The position numbers and the translations under genes were made by a program. Positions 57,554-64,000 of a stretch of 64,000 bases of DNA are shown piece after piece. The DNA comes from Glycomyces sp. YM15. Its GTDB lineage: Bacteria; Actinomycetota; Actinomycetes; Mycobacteriales; Micromonosporaceae. Within the stretch, counting starts at the first letter, position 1. Each line of letters begins with the position of its first letter. The notes under the pieces were generated by a model. That model made no database searches. It was not told where the DNA came from and saw only the letters and a list, made by a program, of their open reading frames with translations. Where the stretch lies: NCBI RefSeq assembly GCF_016918015.1, contig NZ_JAERMK010000005.1:1-64000 (forward strand). The letters are read 5' to 3'.

Positions 57554-57873
57554 TGTTGGCGCTTGGCGACCGAGCTTTGAGACCAGAAGTATTACTGCAC
57601 ACCTCCGAGCATCAGCCCCGCGGGGATCACCCGTTCGGGTCAGGAACGGGCATTCTTGTCGCACACGTGACAGTTGTCGTGGGCAAGCAGGTCGTGCGGG
57701 TGAAGTTGCTGCCGACGCTCACCGCGACCACGCACGAGGTCACGGGGCCGTTGGACAAGATCACCGCGGTGGTCCAGGAGGTCCCGCAGGCGCGAGGCCC
57801 GGATCATGGCCGCGAATCCGGACTTTCCCGAGCTCGGTCGCCGTCGCCGACCAATCTGAAGGGACTGTACCTA
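57554..57873. other. 320-bp region with a possible coding relic
   Basis: Between about 57660 and 57800 the plus strand reads with strong third-position G/C bias (V-T-V-V-V-G-K-Q-V-V-R-V-K-L-L and G-P-L-D-K-I-T-A-V-V). It has no own stop before the next gene and no clear start, so it may be a relic or a chance frame. A hairpin-type terminator for the sugar operon was not found. Confidence 0.3.
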
Positions 57874-58668
57874 ATGGACAATCAAGCTGAAGTCGGTCGC
57901 TACGACCGGGGCCTGGAGATCCTGCGGCGCCTGGCGGGTGAGGACGAGCCCGCCGTGACGCGGGACTTCAACGACGTCGCGCCCGATTTGGGCCGCCTCA
58001 CCGTGGAGTTCCCGTACGGGGACGTGTACCACCGCTCCGAGCTGGACCTGCGCGAGCGCCAGCTGGCGACGATCGGCGGCCTGACTGCACTCGGGTACGC
58101 GTTGCCGCAGTTGCGGTTCCACATCGCCGGGGCGCTCAACATCGGCTGCAGCAGGCGCGAGATCGTGGAGGCGATCATGCACCTGGCGTCCTACACGGGG
58201 TTCCCGGCGGTGCTCAACGCGATCACCGTCGCGAAGGAGGTCTTCGCGGCGCGGGACGACGACGAGCCGGGCTACGCCGACGCGGAGCCCGAGCCGGAGG
58301 GTTCGCGCTACGAGCGCGGATGGAAGGCCCTCTCGGAGATCGACGGGCACGCGGGCGAGGCGGTGATCGAGAACCTGAAGTCGATCGCGCCGGACCTGGG
58401 GCGGTACATCATCGAGTTCGCGTTCGGCGATCTCTACGTGCGCGGCGGCCTGGATCTGCGTTCGCGCGAGATCGTGACGATCGCCGCGTGCACGGCGCTC
58501 GGCAGTGCCCTGCCGCAGTTGAAGGTGCACATCCACGGTCTGCTCAATGTGGGCGGCAGTCGGGAGGAGGTCGTGGAGACGATCCTCCAGATGGCGGTGT
58601 ACGCGGGGTTCCCGGCGGCGCTGAACGCCATGAACGCCGCGAAGGAGGTCTTCGCCGACCGCGACTGA
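57874..58668 (+). CDS. Carboxymuconolactone decarboxylase-family protein, duplicated domain
   Basis: A 264-residue protein made of two CMD domains (about 25-125 and 150-262). Each has an RE-(L/I)-x-T-I-(G/A) motif (RERQLATIGGLTALGYALPQL; SREIVTIAACTALGSALPQL), an H-I-(A/H)-G-(A/L)-L-N-(I/V)-G segment and (R/E)-E-(I/V)-(V)-E-(A/T)-I. The CxxC of AhpD-type peroxidase partners is absent, so decarboxylase or isomerase-like function is more likely. GAAGGGA precedes the ATG. Single gene, with a strong terminator after it. Confidence 0.88.
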   Translation: MDNQAEVGRYDRGLEILRRLAGEDEPAVTRDFNDVAPDLGRLTVEFPYGDVYHRSELDLRERQLATIGGLTALGYALPQLRFHIAGALNIGCSRREIVEAIMHLASYTGFPAVLNAITVAKEVFAARDDDEPGYADAEPEPEGSRYERGWKALSEIDGHAGEAVIENLKSIAPDLGRYIIEFAFGDLYVRGGLDLRSREIVTIAACTALGSALPQLKVHIHGLLNVGGSREEVVETILQMAVYAGFPAALNAMNAAKEVFADRD

Positions 58669-58674
58669 CCGCAT

Positions 58675-58710
58675 GGCGAAGGCCGGTCCGCACGGGGACC
58701 GGCCTTCGCC
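58675..58710. terminator. 15-bp bidirectional hairpin
   Basis: GGCGAAGGCCGGTCC pairs perfectly with its complement around a 6-base loop, between the converging stops at 58668 and 58715. Confidence 0.88.
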
Positions 58711-58714
58711 GTGC

Positions 58715-59092
58715 TCAGGCCAGGAGCAGGAGCACGGCGATGACGGCCATGGTCGCGGCGGTGGCGAAGTGCACGCCGAAGGCCGTTGCGCGGGGTCCTT
58801 TGGCGCGCAGGACGATCAGGCCGTCGAAGAGTGGCATGACGGCGGCGGCGAGCATGGCCCAGCCGGCGAGCGAGGCGGTGCCGAGCAGGGTCACGACCAG
58901 GATCATGAGGCCGGTGCCGACGTCGCGTCCGCCTTTCACCGTGAGCCAGTGGTTGAGGACGGGGTCGTCGGCCGGGGTGCCGGGGATGCCGAAGGTGATG
59001 AAGAACTGGGGCTTGAGCATGCCGGTGGCGCCCATGGCGACGACGGCGAGGCCGATGAGTCCTGCGAGGGCGGTGGCGATGAGGTCGAGCAT
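58715..59092 (-). CDS. DUF4267-like small membrane protein
   Basis: A 125-residue protein with four helices (LIATALAGLIGLAVVAMGA, GRDVGTGLMILVVTLLG, AGWAMLAAAVMPLFDGLIVL, GVHFATAATMAVIAVLL). The IPGTPADDPVLNHWLTVKGGRD segment is the DUF4267 signature. Function unknown. The ATG at 59092 has AAGGGAA upstream. Divergent from a TetR gene, with a TetR-type operator at its promoter. Confidence 0.85.
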   Translation of the reverse strand: MLDLIATALAGLIGLAVVAMGATGMLKPQFFITFGIPGTPADDPVLNHWLTVKGGRDVGTGLMILVVTLLGTASLAGWAMLAAAVMPLFDGLIVLRAKGPRATAFGVHFATAATMAVIAVLLLLA

Positions 59093-59126
59093 GGGGGTGG
59101 TTCCCTTCGGAAGTCGTGCCAAGAAC

Positions 59127-59141
59127 TCTAGCAGTGCTAGA
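59127..59141. promoter_or_regulatory. TetR operator 1: TCTAGCA-G-TGCTAGA
   Basis: A perfect 7-1-7 palindrome 34 bases before the DUF4267 start, near its promoter. The same half-site recurs at 59178. Confidence 0.8.
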
Positions 59142-59177
59142 TTCATGTTCAAGGATAGACTGATCCTCGACCGGAAA

Positions 59178-59192
59178 TCTAGCAATGCTATA
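59178..59192. promoter_or_regulatory. TetR operator 2: TCTAGCA-A-TGCTATA, over the tetR -10
   Basis: Nearly identical to operator 1, overlapping the -10 TATACT (59189-59194) of the TetR gene. The spacing between the operator centres is 51 bases. Such pairs let one regulator control both divergent genes. Confidence 0.8.
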
Positions 59193-59200
59193 CTTTTGTG

Positions 59201-59773
59201 GTGACTGCCACTGAACGCCGTGAACGGCAACGCGCCGAACGACACCAGCTGATCATCACCGCCGCGCGCGAACTCGCCGAGGCCGAAGGCTGGGAGGCCG
59301 TGACCACCCGCAAGCTCGCCGACAGAGTCGAGTACAGCCAACCGGTCCTCTACGGCCACTTCGCGAACATGGAGGCCATCCGCGACGCCGTCGCGATCGA
59401 GGGCATCGGCGAGATGGCCGCGCGCATGCGCGACGCCCGACTCGCCGCCCCCGAGGCGGAGGCCATCCGTTCGATCTGCACTTCGTACCTGGAGTTCGCG
59501 GCCGCGCATCCGGCCGCGTATCAGGCGATGTTCTCGCTTCCGACGCAAGTGAAGTGGGCCAGCGACGAGACCCCGGCTCCGCTGCGGGCCGCGTTCAACG
59601 AGATCGTGAGCGCTTTCGGGCCGTTCAACGACCGGAACGCGGCCCTCGCCGAACTCATCTGGGGCTCACTGCACGGCATGGCGGTCCTGCTGCGCAGCGG
59701 GCGGATTCCGCAGGAGGCGCAGGGACAGCGGCTCGACCTGCTGGTCGCGCTGTTCGCGAACGCCCCCGCGTAG
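59201..59773 (+). CDS. TetR-family transcriptional regulator
   Basis: A 190-residue TetR protein. HTH (about 15-60): TAARELAEAEGWEAVTTRKLADRVEYSQPVLYGHFANMEAIRDAVA in pieces. The C-terminal domain has a TetR_C_33-like ITSYLEFAAAHPAAYQAMF segment. The start is taken as the GTG at 59201, exactly 6 bases after the -10 TATACT, so translation is probably leaderless; an in-frame GTG lies one codon earlier. It likely represses itself and the DUF4267 gene. Confidence 0.9.
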   Translation: MTATERRERQRAERHQLIITAARELAEAEGWEAVTTRKLADRVEYSQPVLYGHFANMEAIRDAVAIEGIGEMAARMRDARLAAPEAEAIRSICTSYLEFAAAHPAAYQAMFSLPTQVKWASDETPAPLRAAFNEIVSAFGPFNDRNAALAELIWGSLHGMAVLLRSGRIPQEAQGQRLDLLVALFANAPA

Positions 59774-59816
59774 CGATCGTCCCGCCGAGTGCCGTGCCGT
59801 TCGTATACTCGCGGGC

Positions 59817-60200
59817 ATGGCATCCCGCATCAGCGAACTCGTCCTCAATTGCGAGGATCCCGAGCGTCTGGCCGCGTTCTGGAACGCGGTCCTCGATTAC
59901 GTCGTACTCGACCGCGAGGACGACGGCAGCATCGAGATCGGCCCGGCCGACGTCGGCTTCGGCGGCCTCCAGCCGACGCTGATCCTCAGCCCCAGCACCG
60001 ATCCGAAGCCCTCGAAGGTCCCGCTCCACATCGACGTCAACGCCGTCGACCGCGACCAGGACGCCGAGCTGGAGCGCCTGCTCGCCTTGGGCGCCAGACC
60101 CGCCGACGTCGGCCAGACCGGCGACGAGGACTGGCACGTGCTGCAGGACCCCGAAGGCAACGTGTTCTGCCTCCTCCACCGGAGGCTGGGGCCCGTCTAG
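59817..60200 (+). CDS. VOC-family protein
   Basis: A 127-residue glyoxalase-fold protein: ISELVLNCEDPERLAAFWNAVLDY, LHIDVNAVDRDQDAELERLLALGA and LQDPEGNVFCLL. This is the same VOC subgroup as the 25334 gene. Substrate unknown. It follows the TetR gene by 43 bases on the same strand. Confidence 0.87.
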   Translation: MASRISELVLNCEDPERLAAFWNAVLDYVVLDREDDGSIEIGPADVGFGGLQPTLILSPSTDPKPSKVPLHIDVNAVDRDQDAELERLLALGARPADVGQTGDEDWHVLQDPEGNVFCLLHRRLGPV

Positions 60201-62156
60201 GAGGTTCCGGCGCTGGTGGTCCAGAGTAGAACAACGTGGGCGGCTCGTACGCGATGGCGGCGCCCGCTCCCTGCCGGGCACCGCAGGACCTGCTACCTCG
60301 GCAACGAGGTCGGTCGTTCCACTTCGGATGAACGAATCGGGGACTTCCGCCGTGCTTCGACGACCACGGCGTGACACCCACATTGCCATCCGCGACTCGG
60401 TCGCTCCCCCGCGCCGCGCCTTACAGGTTGCCGGTGCTCCAGGTCAAACCGGGCAGCGACGGAGGAGTGGGTGGCGGGGCCGGCGGGGTGGCGCGCCTCG
60501 GGTCGGATTCGGTTGGGACGCAGTCGATCAGGCCGGGTGTGGCGTGTAGGAACGTGAATGGTTTCGCATCGTGTGGGTGATGACAGTCGGGGGCTGTATG
60601 GGGGACAATTGAGGTACGTACAGGGACAGGAAACTTGTACAGGTGTCGGGGTAGGTGTAAGCAGACTACGACAAGCCTCTGGCCGATCCGACAAACCGAC
60701 TTGTTTCGAGGCGACGACCCCGCAAGCTGGGGTGCTCCTCCTCCGCTGGAGGCGTCCGATCTCACCCCCGTGCCATCGCCCGCAGCTGTCCGCGCCCCCG
60801 ACGGGCCGTGACTGGGTGGACGATCCTAGTTGGGATCACCCCAACCAGAAGGCAGTGCCCCACACGGGGGCACCTGCGACACCAGCACGACCCGCCAGCG
60901 TCAGCGGTGAGGCCACACCGAGCGAATAGAGGACTCGGTACGGCGACACCGCAAGCACGTCCATGGCGAGCACCACCTCCGCCCCGGCAGCGCCGCGCCC
61001 GCAAGCCCACGCGCCTGCAGGACGGATCCCAGGAACGGCAAGCGATCCTCGGGAGGCGAACCCGCCACCGGCATCCACCGGGAGGCCGCACCACTGCCTC
61101 AGGGACGGTAGGCACCAGGACGCGTCCCCGGCAGGAACGGCGCGCGGCCAGGTGAAAGCTGAAGGGCCGGAACCGGAAGCCGAAGCAAGGTCAGCAGGGC
61201 CAGCAGGGCCAGCGAGGGAAGCAAGTAGAGCAGCGGGAAGGAGGCGACACAGGCGCATGAGGACCACGACCATGCACATGAACACGAGCACGAGCACGAC
61301 CATGCTCACGAGCACGATCATGTCCGGGCCGATCCCGTCGACTGCCGGCTCCCGCGTCGCCGACCACCCGGTCACAGCGGCATCGGGCCGGATCCACCCG
61401 GCACGGCCAGCAGCGACCACCGGCCCCGCTTCGGCGACACACCGCCGGAGCCTCGCCCACCCTTCCCTCGCTGCCGGTTTGCGCCTCGCTCCAAAGACGA
61501 CCCCGGCCCCGGAGACGGAGCCTTAGGTGCTACCCCGCGTTTCCGTCGCTGCCAGTTCGAACCCCGACCGAACCTCCGCCCGACCCCGAACACGGGGCCT
61601 CAAGTGATACCCCGCGTTCCTTTTGTCGCTGGATTGAACCCGGGCCGAATCTCCGCCAGGCCCCGGACACGCAGCCCGGCCCCAACCCCACCCAGCCCGA
61701 CCGGAACCGACCACCGGCCCCACCCCGGCGGCACACCGCCGGAGCCTCGCCCGCCCTTTCCTCGCTGCCGGTTTGAGGCAGGGCCGAATCGCCGCCCGAC
61801 CCCGGACACCGAGCGTCCGGCGCCACCCCGCACTCCCGTCGCCGCCAGCTGACCGCTCCCGGATCGCCGCCCCCGCTGTCCCGCCATCCAGATCGCGGCA
61901 CCAACCGAGGCGCGCTGTACTCGACGATCCGCACGCGCGTGCCCCCGAATTCGCGGGTTCGCCGGGTCGCGACCCCTGCCTCGCCGGAGTGCTCGGTAGG
62001 GGCGAGCAGTTCCAGTCGGTGGTCCCTAAAGGCAGGTCGACCGGGTTCATCGCCTGAACGTAAGCGCTAAGGCTGGGAGCGGCATGCGTTTCCCACTGGT
62101 TGAATCCGTCTCGGCCCGCCGCCGTCTGCTGACGGCCGCACGGGAGCATGGGTGGC
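60201..62156. other. 1.96-kb gene-poor region with degenerate repeats
   Basis: No frame here has convincing coding bias on either strand. Features seen: an AT-richer patch with two GTACAGG motifs (60618 and 60637); a His/Glu/Asp-rich stretch on the plus strand at about 61256-61325, whose complement reads as a hydrophobic helix; and degenerate repeats from about 61440 to 61830. A block around CTCGCTGCCGGTTTG recurs about 293 bases apart (near 61470 and 61760), and a 75-base unit is doubled near 61543 and 61619. It may be a decayed repeat-protein gene or a non-coding element. Confidence 0.5.
61440..61830. repeat. Degenerate composite repeats
   Basis: Related blocks recur: GGAGCCTCGCCC(A/G)CCC..CCTCGCTGCCGGTTTG at about 61447 and 61740, and a roughly 75-base unit containing CGAACCTCCGCC / CGAATCTCCGCC followed by CCCCG-ACACG at about 61575 and 61650. 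The last copy continues into a related unit at 61785. Copies differ at many bases, so they are old. Confidence 0.6.
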
Positions 62157-62645
62157 ATGGAGACTGGTCAAGACGGCACGGTTACGGACGGCGAGGTCGA
62201 GATCCGCATCGCCCGGTCCGAGGAGTTCACCGCCGTCGCCGGTTTGCGGTGGCAGTGGGAGCTGGAAGTCGGCGTGACCCCGACCGTGGCGCGCGAGACC
62301 TTCGAGAAGGGCTTTGCCGAATGGGCGCGGCGGCATACCGATTCGCACCGCTGCATCGTGGCGTGCCGCAACGGGATCGTCATCGGCATGGCCTGGCTGG
62401 CGGTCATCGAGCGGGTGCCGACTCCTGACAGCATGGCGCGCGCGACCGGCGACCTGCAGTCCGTCTACCTGGTCCCCGAGGCACGCAACGGCGGTCTCGG
62501 CGGTCGGCTCATCGCCGCGGCGCTCGATGAGGCGCGGGCACTGGGGCTGCCGAAGGTCACCGTGCAGTCGACCACCCGGGCCGTGCCCGTCTACTCCCGC
62601 AACGGCTTCGCCGCCACGCCGAAAGTGCTGCAGGCCGAGCTCTAG
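62157..62645 (+). CDS. GNAT N-acetyltransferase
   Basis: A 162-residue acetyltransferase: EIRIARSEEFTAVAGLRWQWELE opening, DLQSVYLVPEARNGGLGGRLIAAALDEARALG (acetyl-CoA loop) and TVQSTTRAVPVYSRNGFA closing. The loop reads RNGGLGGRL, a variant of R/Q-x-x-G-x-G/A. Acceptor unknown. An in-frame ATG 9 bases earlier (62148) is an alternative start. Confidence 0.87.
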   Translation: METGQDGTVTDGEVEIRIARSEEFTAVAGLRWQWELEVGVTPTVARETFEKGFAEWARRHTDSHRCIVACRNGIVIGMAWLAVIERVPTPDSMARATGDLQSVYLVPEARNGGLGGRLIAAALDEARALGLPKVTVQSTTRAVPVYSRNGFAATPKVLQAEL

Positions 62646-62649
62646 GAGC

Positions 62650-63480
62650 TCAGCGGAAGTCGTCGGCGTGGGCTTCGGCCCACTGCTCGAACGTGCGCGC
62701 CGGGCGGCCGAGGACCTCCTCGACCGTGTGGAGCACCAGGGACTCGTCGAGCGAGCCGTCCACGTAGAAGTCCCAGAAGGCGTGCACGTACTTCTCGGGC
62801 ATGGTCGCTTCGAGTTGCGCCCGGGTCTCCTCCAATGTCAGGCCTTCGAAGCGGAGCGGGCGGTCGAGGACGCGGCCGATGATGTCGAGCTGCTCGGCGG
62901 GGAGCATCGCGCGGGGGCCGGTGAGCCGGTGGACGGCTCCGTCGTGGGCGTCGTCGGTCATCGCGGCGACCGCCACCGCGGCGATGTCGGCCGCGTCGAT
63001 GCAGGCGACCGGGAGGTCGCCCCAAGGCGCGCGGACCAGGTCGCCGGTTCGGAGTTCGGGCAGCCAGCGGAGGGTGTTCGACATGAACGCACTGGGGCGC
63101 AGGACGGTCCACGCGATGCCCGATTCGCGTGCGGCGGCCTCGGAGCCCTCCATCATCGCCGTGACCGCGTTCGACGTGTCGCCGGTCCCGGCCGAGCCGC
63201 CCGAGAGCTGGACGGCGCGCTTCACGCCCGCATCCCGGAGCCGCTCGTAGAGCGCGGGCATGTCGGGGTAGCCGGGCAGCATGAATGCCGCTTCGACCCC
63301 ATCGAGCCAGGGCCCAAGGGAATCCGGGTCGTCGAGGTCGGCCACGGCGGCCGTGGCGCCGTCGGGCAGCTGCGCGCGGCTAGCGTCGCGGACCAGTGCC
63401 CGCACGGGCAGGCCCTGTTCCGTCAAGGCCTCGACGACTGCTCCACCGACGTTTCCGGTCGCTCCCGCAACGAAGTACAT
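62650..63480 (-). CDS. NmrA-like NAD(P)H-binding protein
   Basis: A 276-residue atypical short-chain dehydrogenase with the Rossmann loop VAGATGNVGGAVV (4-16). LVRD, LRPSAFMSNTL and CIDAADIAAVAVAAM are NmrA-family landmarks. The Tyr-x3-Lys catalytic pair is not evident. Members are redox sensors or quinone/azo reductase-like enzymes. It stands alone between the GNAT and livF genes. Confidence 0.9.
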   Translation of the reverse strand: MYFVAGATGNVGGAVVEALTEQGLPVRALVRDASRAQLPDGATAAVADLDDPDSLGPWLDGVEAAFMLPGYPDMPALYERLRDAGVKRAVQLSGGSAGTGDTSNAVTAMMEGSEAAARESGIAWTVLRPSAFMSNTLRWLPELRTGDLVRAPWGDLPVACIDAADIAAVAVAAMTDDAHDGAVHRLTGPRAMLPAEQLDIIGRVLDRPLRFEGLTLEETRAQLEATMPEKYVHAFWDFYVDGSLDESLVLHTVEEVLGRPARTFEQWAEAHADDFR

Positions 63481-63516
63481 GGCGCGATCCTAGCGCGGGA
63501 GCCGTTGCGGCCCAAC

Positions 63517-64000
63517 TCAAACGCCGAGGTAGGCGGCGCGGACCACGTCGTCCGCGAGGGTCTCGCTGCCCGAACCGGTGATGGTGACGCGGCCCTGCTG
63601 CATCACGAAGGCGGTGTCGGCCTGGGCGAGGACGCCCGCGTTCTGCTCGACCATGAGGACGGTGACGCCGCGCTCGTTGATGAGCTGCACCGCCGCGAAG
63701 ACCTGCTCGGTGAGCTTGGGCGACAGGCCGAGTGAGGCCTCATCGATGAGGAGCAGCCGCGGGGAGCTCATCATGCCGCGGCCGATGGCGAGCATCTGCT
63801 GCTCGCCGCCCGAGAGGGTGCCAGCCGTCTGGTCGGCGCGCTCCTGGAGGCGCGGGAAGATCTGGTAGACCTCCAGCAGGTTGCGGTGCGCCCGGCGGGC
63901 GTCGCGGCGGATCGTCCACGCGCCCAGGCGCAGGTTCTGCTTCACGGTGAGGGCCGGGAACACATGGCGCCCTTCGGGAACCAGGACGATGCCGGCCCGG
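63517..64000 (-). CDS. livF: Branched-chain amino-acid ABC transporter ATPase LivF (partial)
   Basis: The last 160 or so codons of a LivF-type ATPase. The frame continues past the window edge. Seen: LVPEGRHVFPALTVKQNLRLGA, signature LSGGEQQMLAIGRGMM, Walker B LLLIDEASLGLSP and the H-loop region LMVEQNAGVLAQ (Q in place of H is usual for LivF). The N-terminal Walker A is outside. An in-frame GTG at 63963 is not the true start. Other liv genes are expected to the right. Confidence 0.93.
   Translation of the reverse strand, partial: RAGIVLVPEGRHVFPALTVKQNLRLGAWTIRRDARRAHRNLLEVYQIFPRLQERADQTAGTLSGGEQQMLAIGRGMMSSPRLLLIDEASLGLSPKLTEQVFAAVQLINERGVTVLMVEQNAGVLAQADTAFVMQQGRVTITGSGSETLADDVVRAAYLGV

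Noticed and set aside
61256-61330. His-rich metal-binding protein or, on the other strand, a hydrophobic membrane protein
   Set aside because: The HEHDH and MVVLVL readings are complements of one another; neither frame has good codon bias, a start with a ribosome site, or a recognisable domain.

Overview
This window is very GC-rich chromosomal DNA with strong G/C bias at third codon positions, many GTG/TTG starts and several leaderless-type promoters, so it comes from an actinomycete. Markers supporting this are a ClpP1/ClpP2 pair, spore-associated-protein (SapA-like) secreted proteins, MnmA next to a core MetE-like methionine synthase, and a GGDEF-EAL protein of RmdB type beside ligA. The gene order fits Micromonosporales/Glycomycetales-like genomes, but that placement is inference. 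I see no CRISPR array, rRNA, tRNA or recognisable riboswitch.

Layout. 1-130 is the end of an IS30-type insertion sequence. 157-3484 (- strand) is gatC-gatA-gatB, preceded by a candidate small RNA with a strong hairpin terminator. 3839-26839 is an accessory block. It holds an asymmetric ABC exporter pair with a tandem-repeat tail, a serine-less alpha/beta hydrolase, a GNAT enzyme, two gene tails left by decay, and an HxlR/RibD-like divergent pair. It continues with a tyrosine phosphatase, an XRE-regulator/SnoaL divergent pair, a membrane-tethered receiver-domain protein and an Erm-type 23S rRNA methyltransferase. Two sodium:solute symporter units flank a LytS/LytTR two-component system. After these come a secreted cell-wall cassette (two SapA-like proteins flanking an I36-M23 and an M15-like peptidoglycan enzyme), a VOC protein and an ECF sigma factor.

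26947-31572 carries the rmdB-like c-di-GMP gene and ligA. 31741-39939 is again accessory: a Tat-exported PhoX-like protein, a broken PIN toxin, an ABC-2 drug-type exporter with TetR regulator, a VIT-family transporter, a DUF4173-like membrane protein and a sulfotransferase. 39945-50616 is mostly housekeeping: core metE, mnmA, nifS/iscS, an orphan DNA-binding-like protein, bioY, etfA-etfB, a PLDc_N membrane protein, clpX, clpP2 and clpP1. 50887-60200 has a subtilisin, a carbohydrate ABC importer with a heparinase-like enzyme, a duplicated carboxymuconolactone decarboxylase, a DUF4267/TetR divergent pair with twin operators, and a VOC protein. 60201-62156 is gene-poor with degenerate repeats. 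62157-64000 has a GNAT enzyme, an NmrA-like protein and the end of livF.

The genes with most linked logic are the sulfur-relay pair nifS-mnmA, the amidotransferase gatCAB, the ClpXP1P2 protease, the symporter/two-component block, and the secreted wall cassette at 21.7-24.8 kb. That cassette is the best candidate here for a little-described system. Two long homopolymer tracts (21538-21652 and 54082-54110) look like assembly artefacts; the second breaks the reading frame of a sugar permease.
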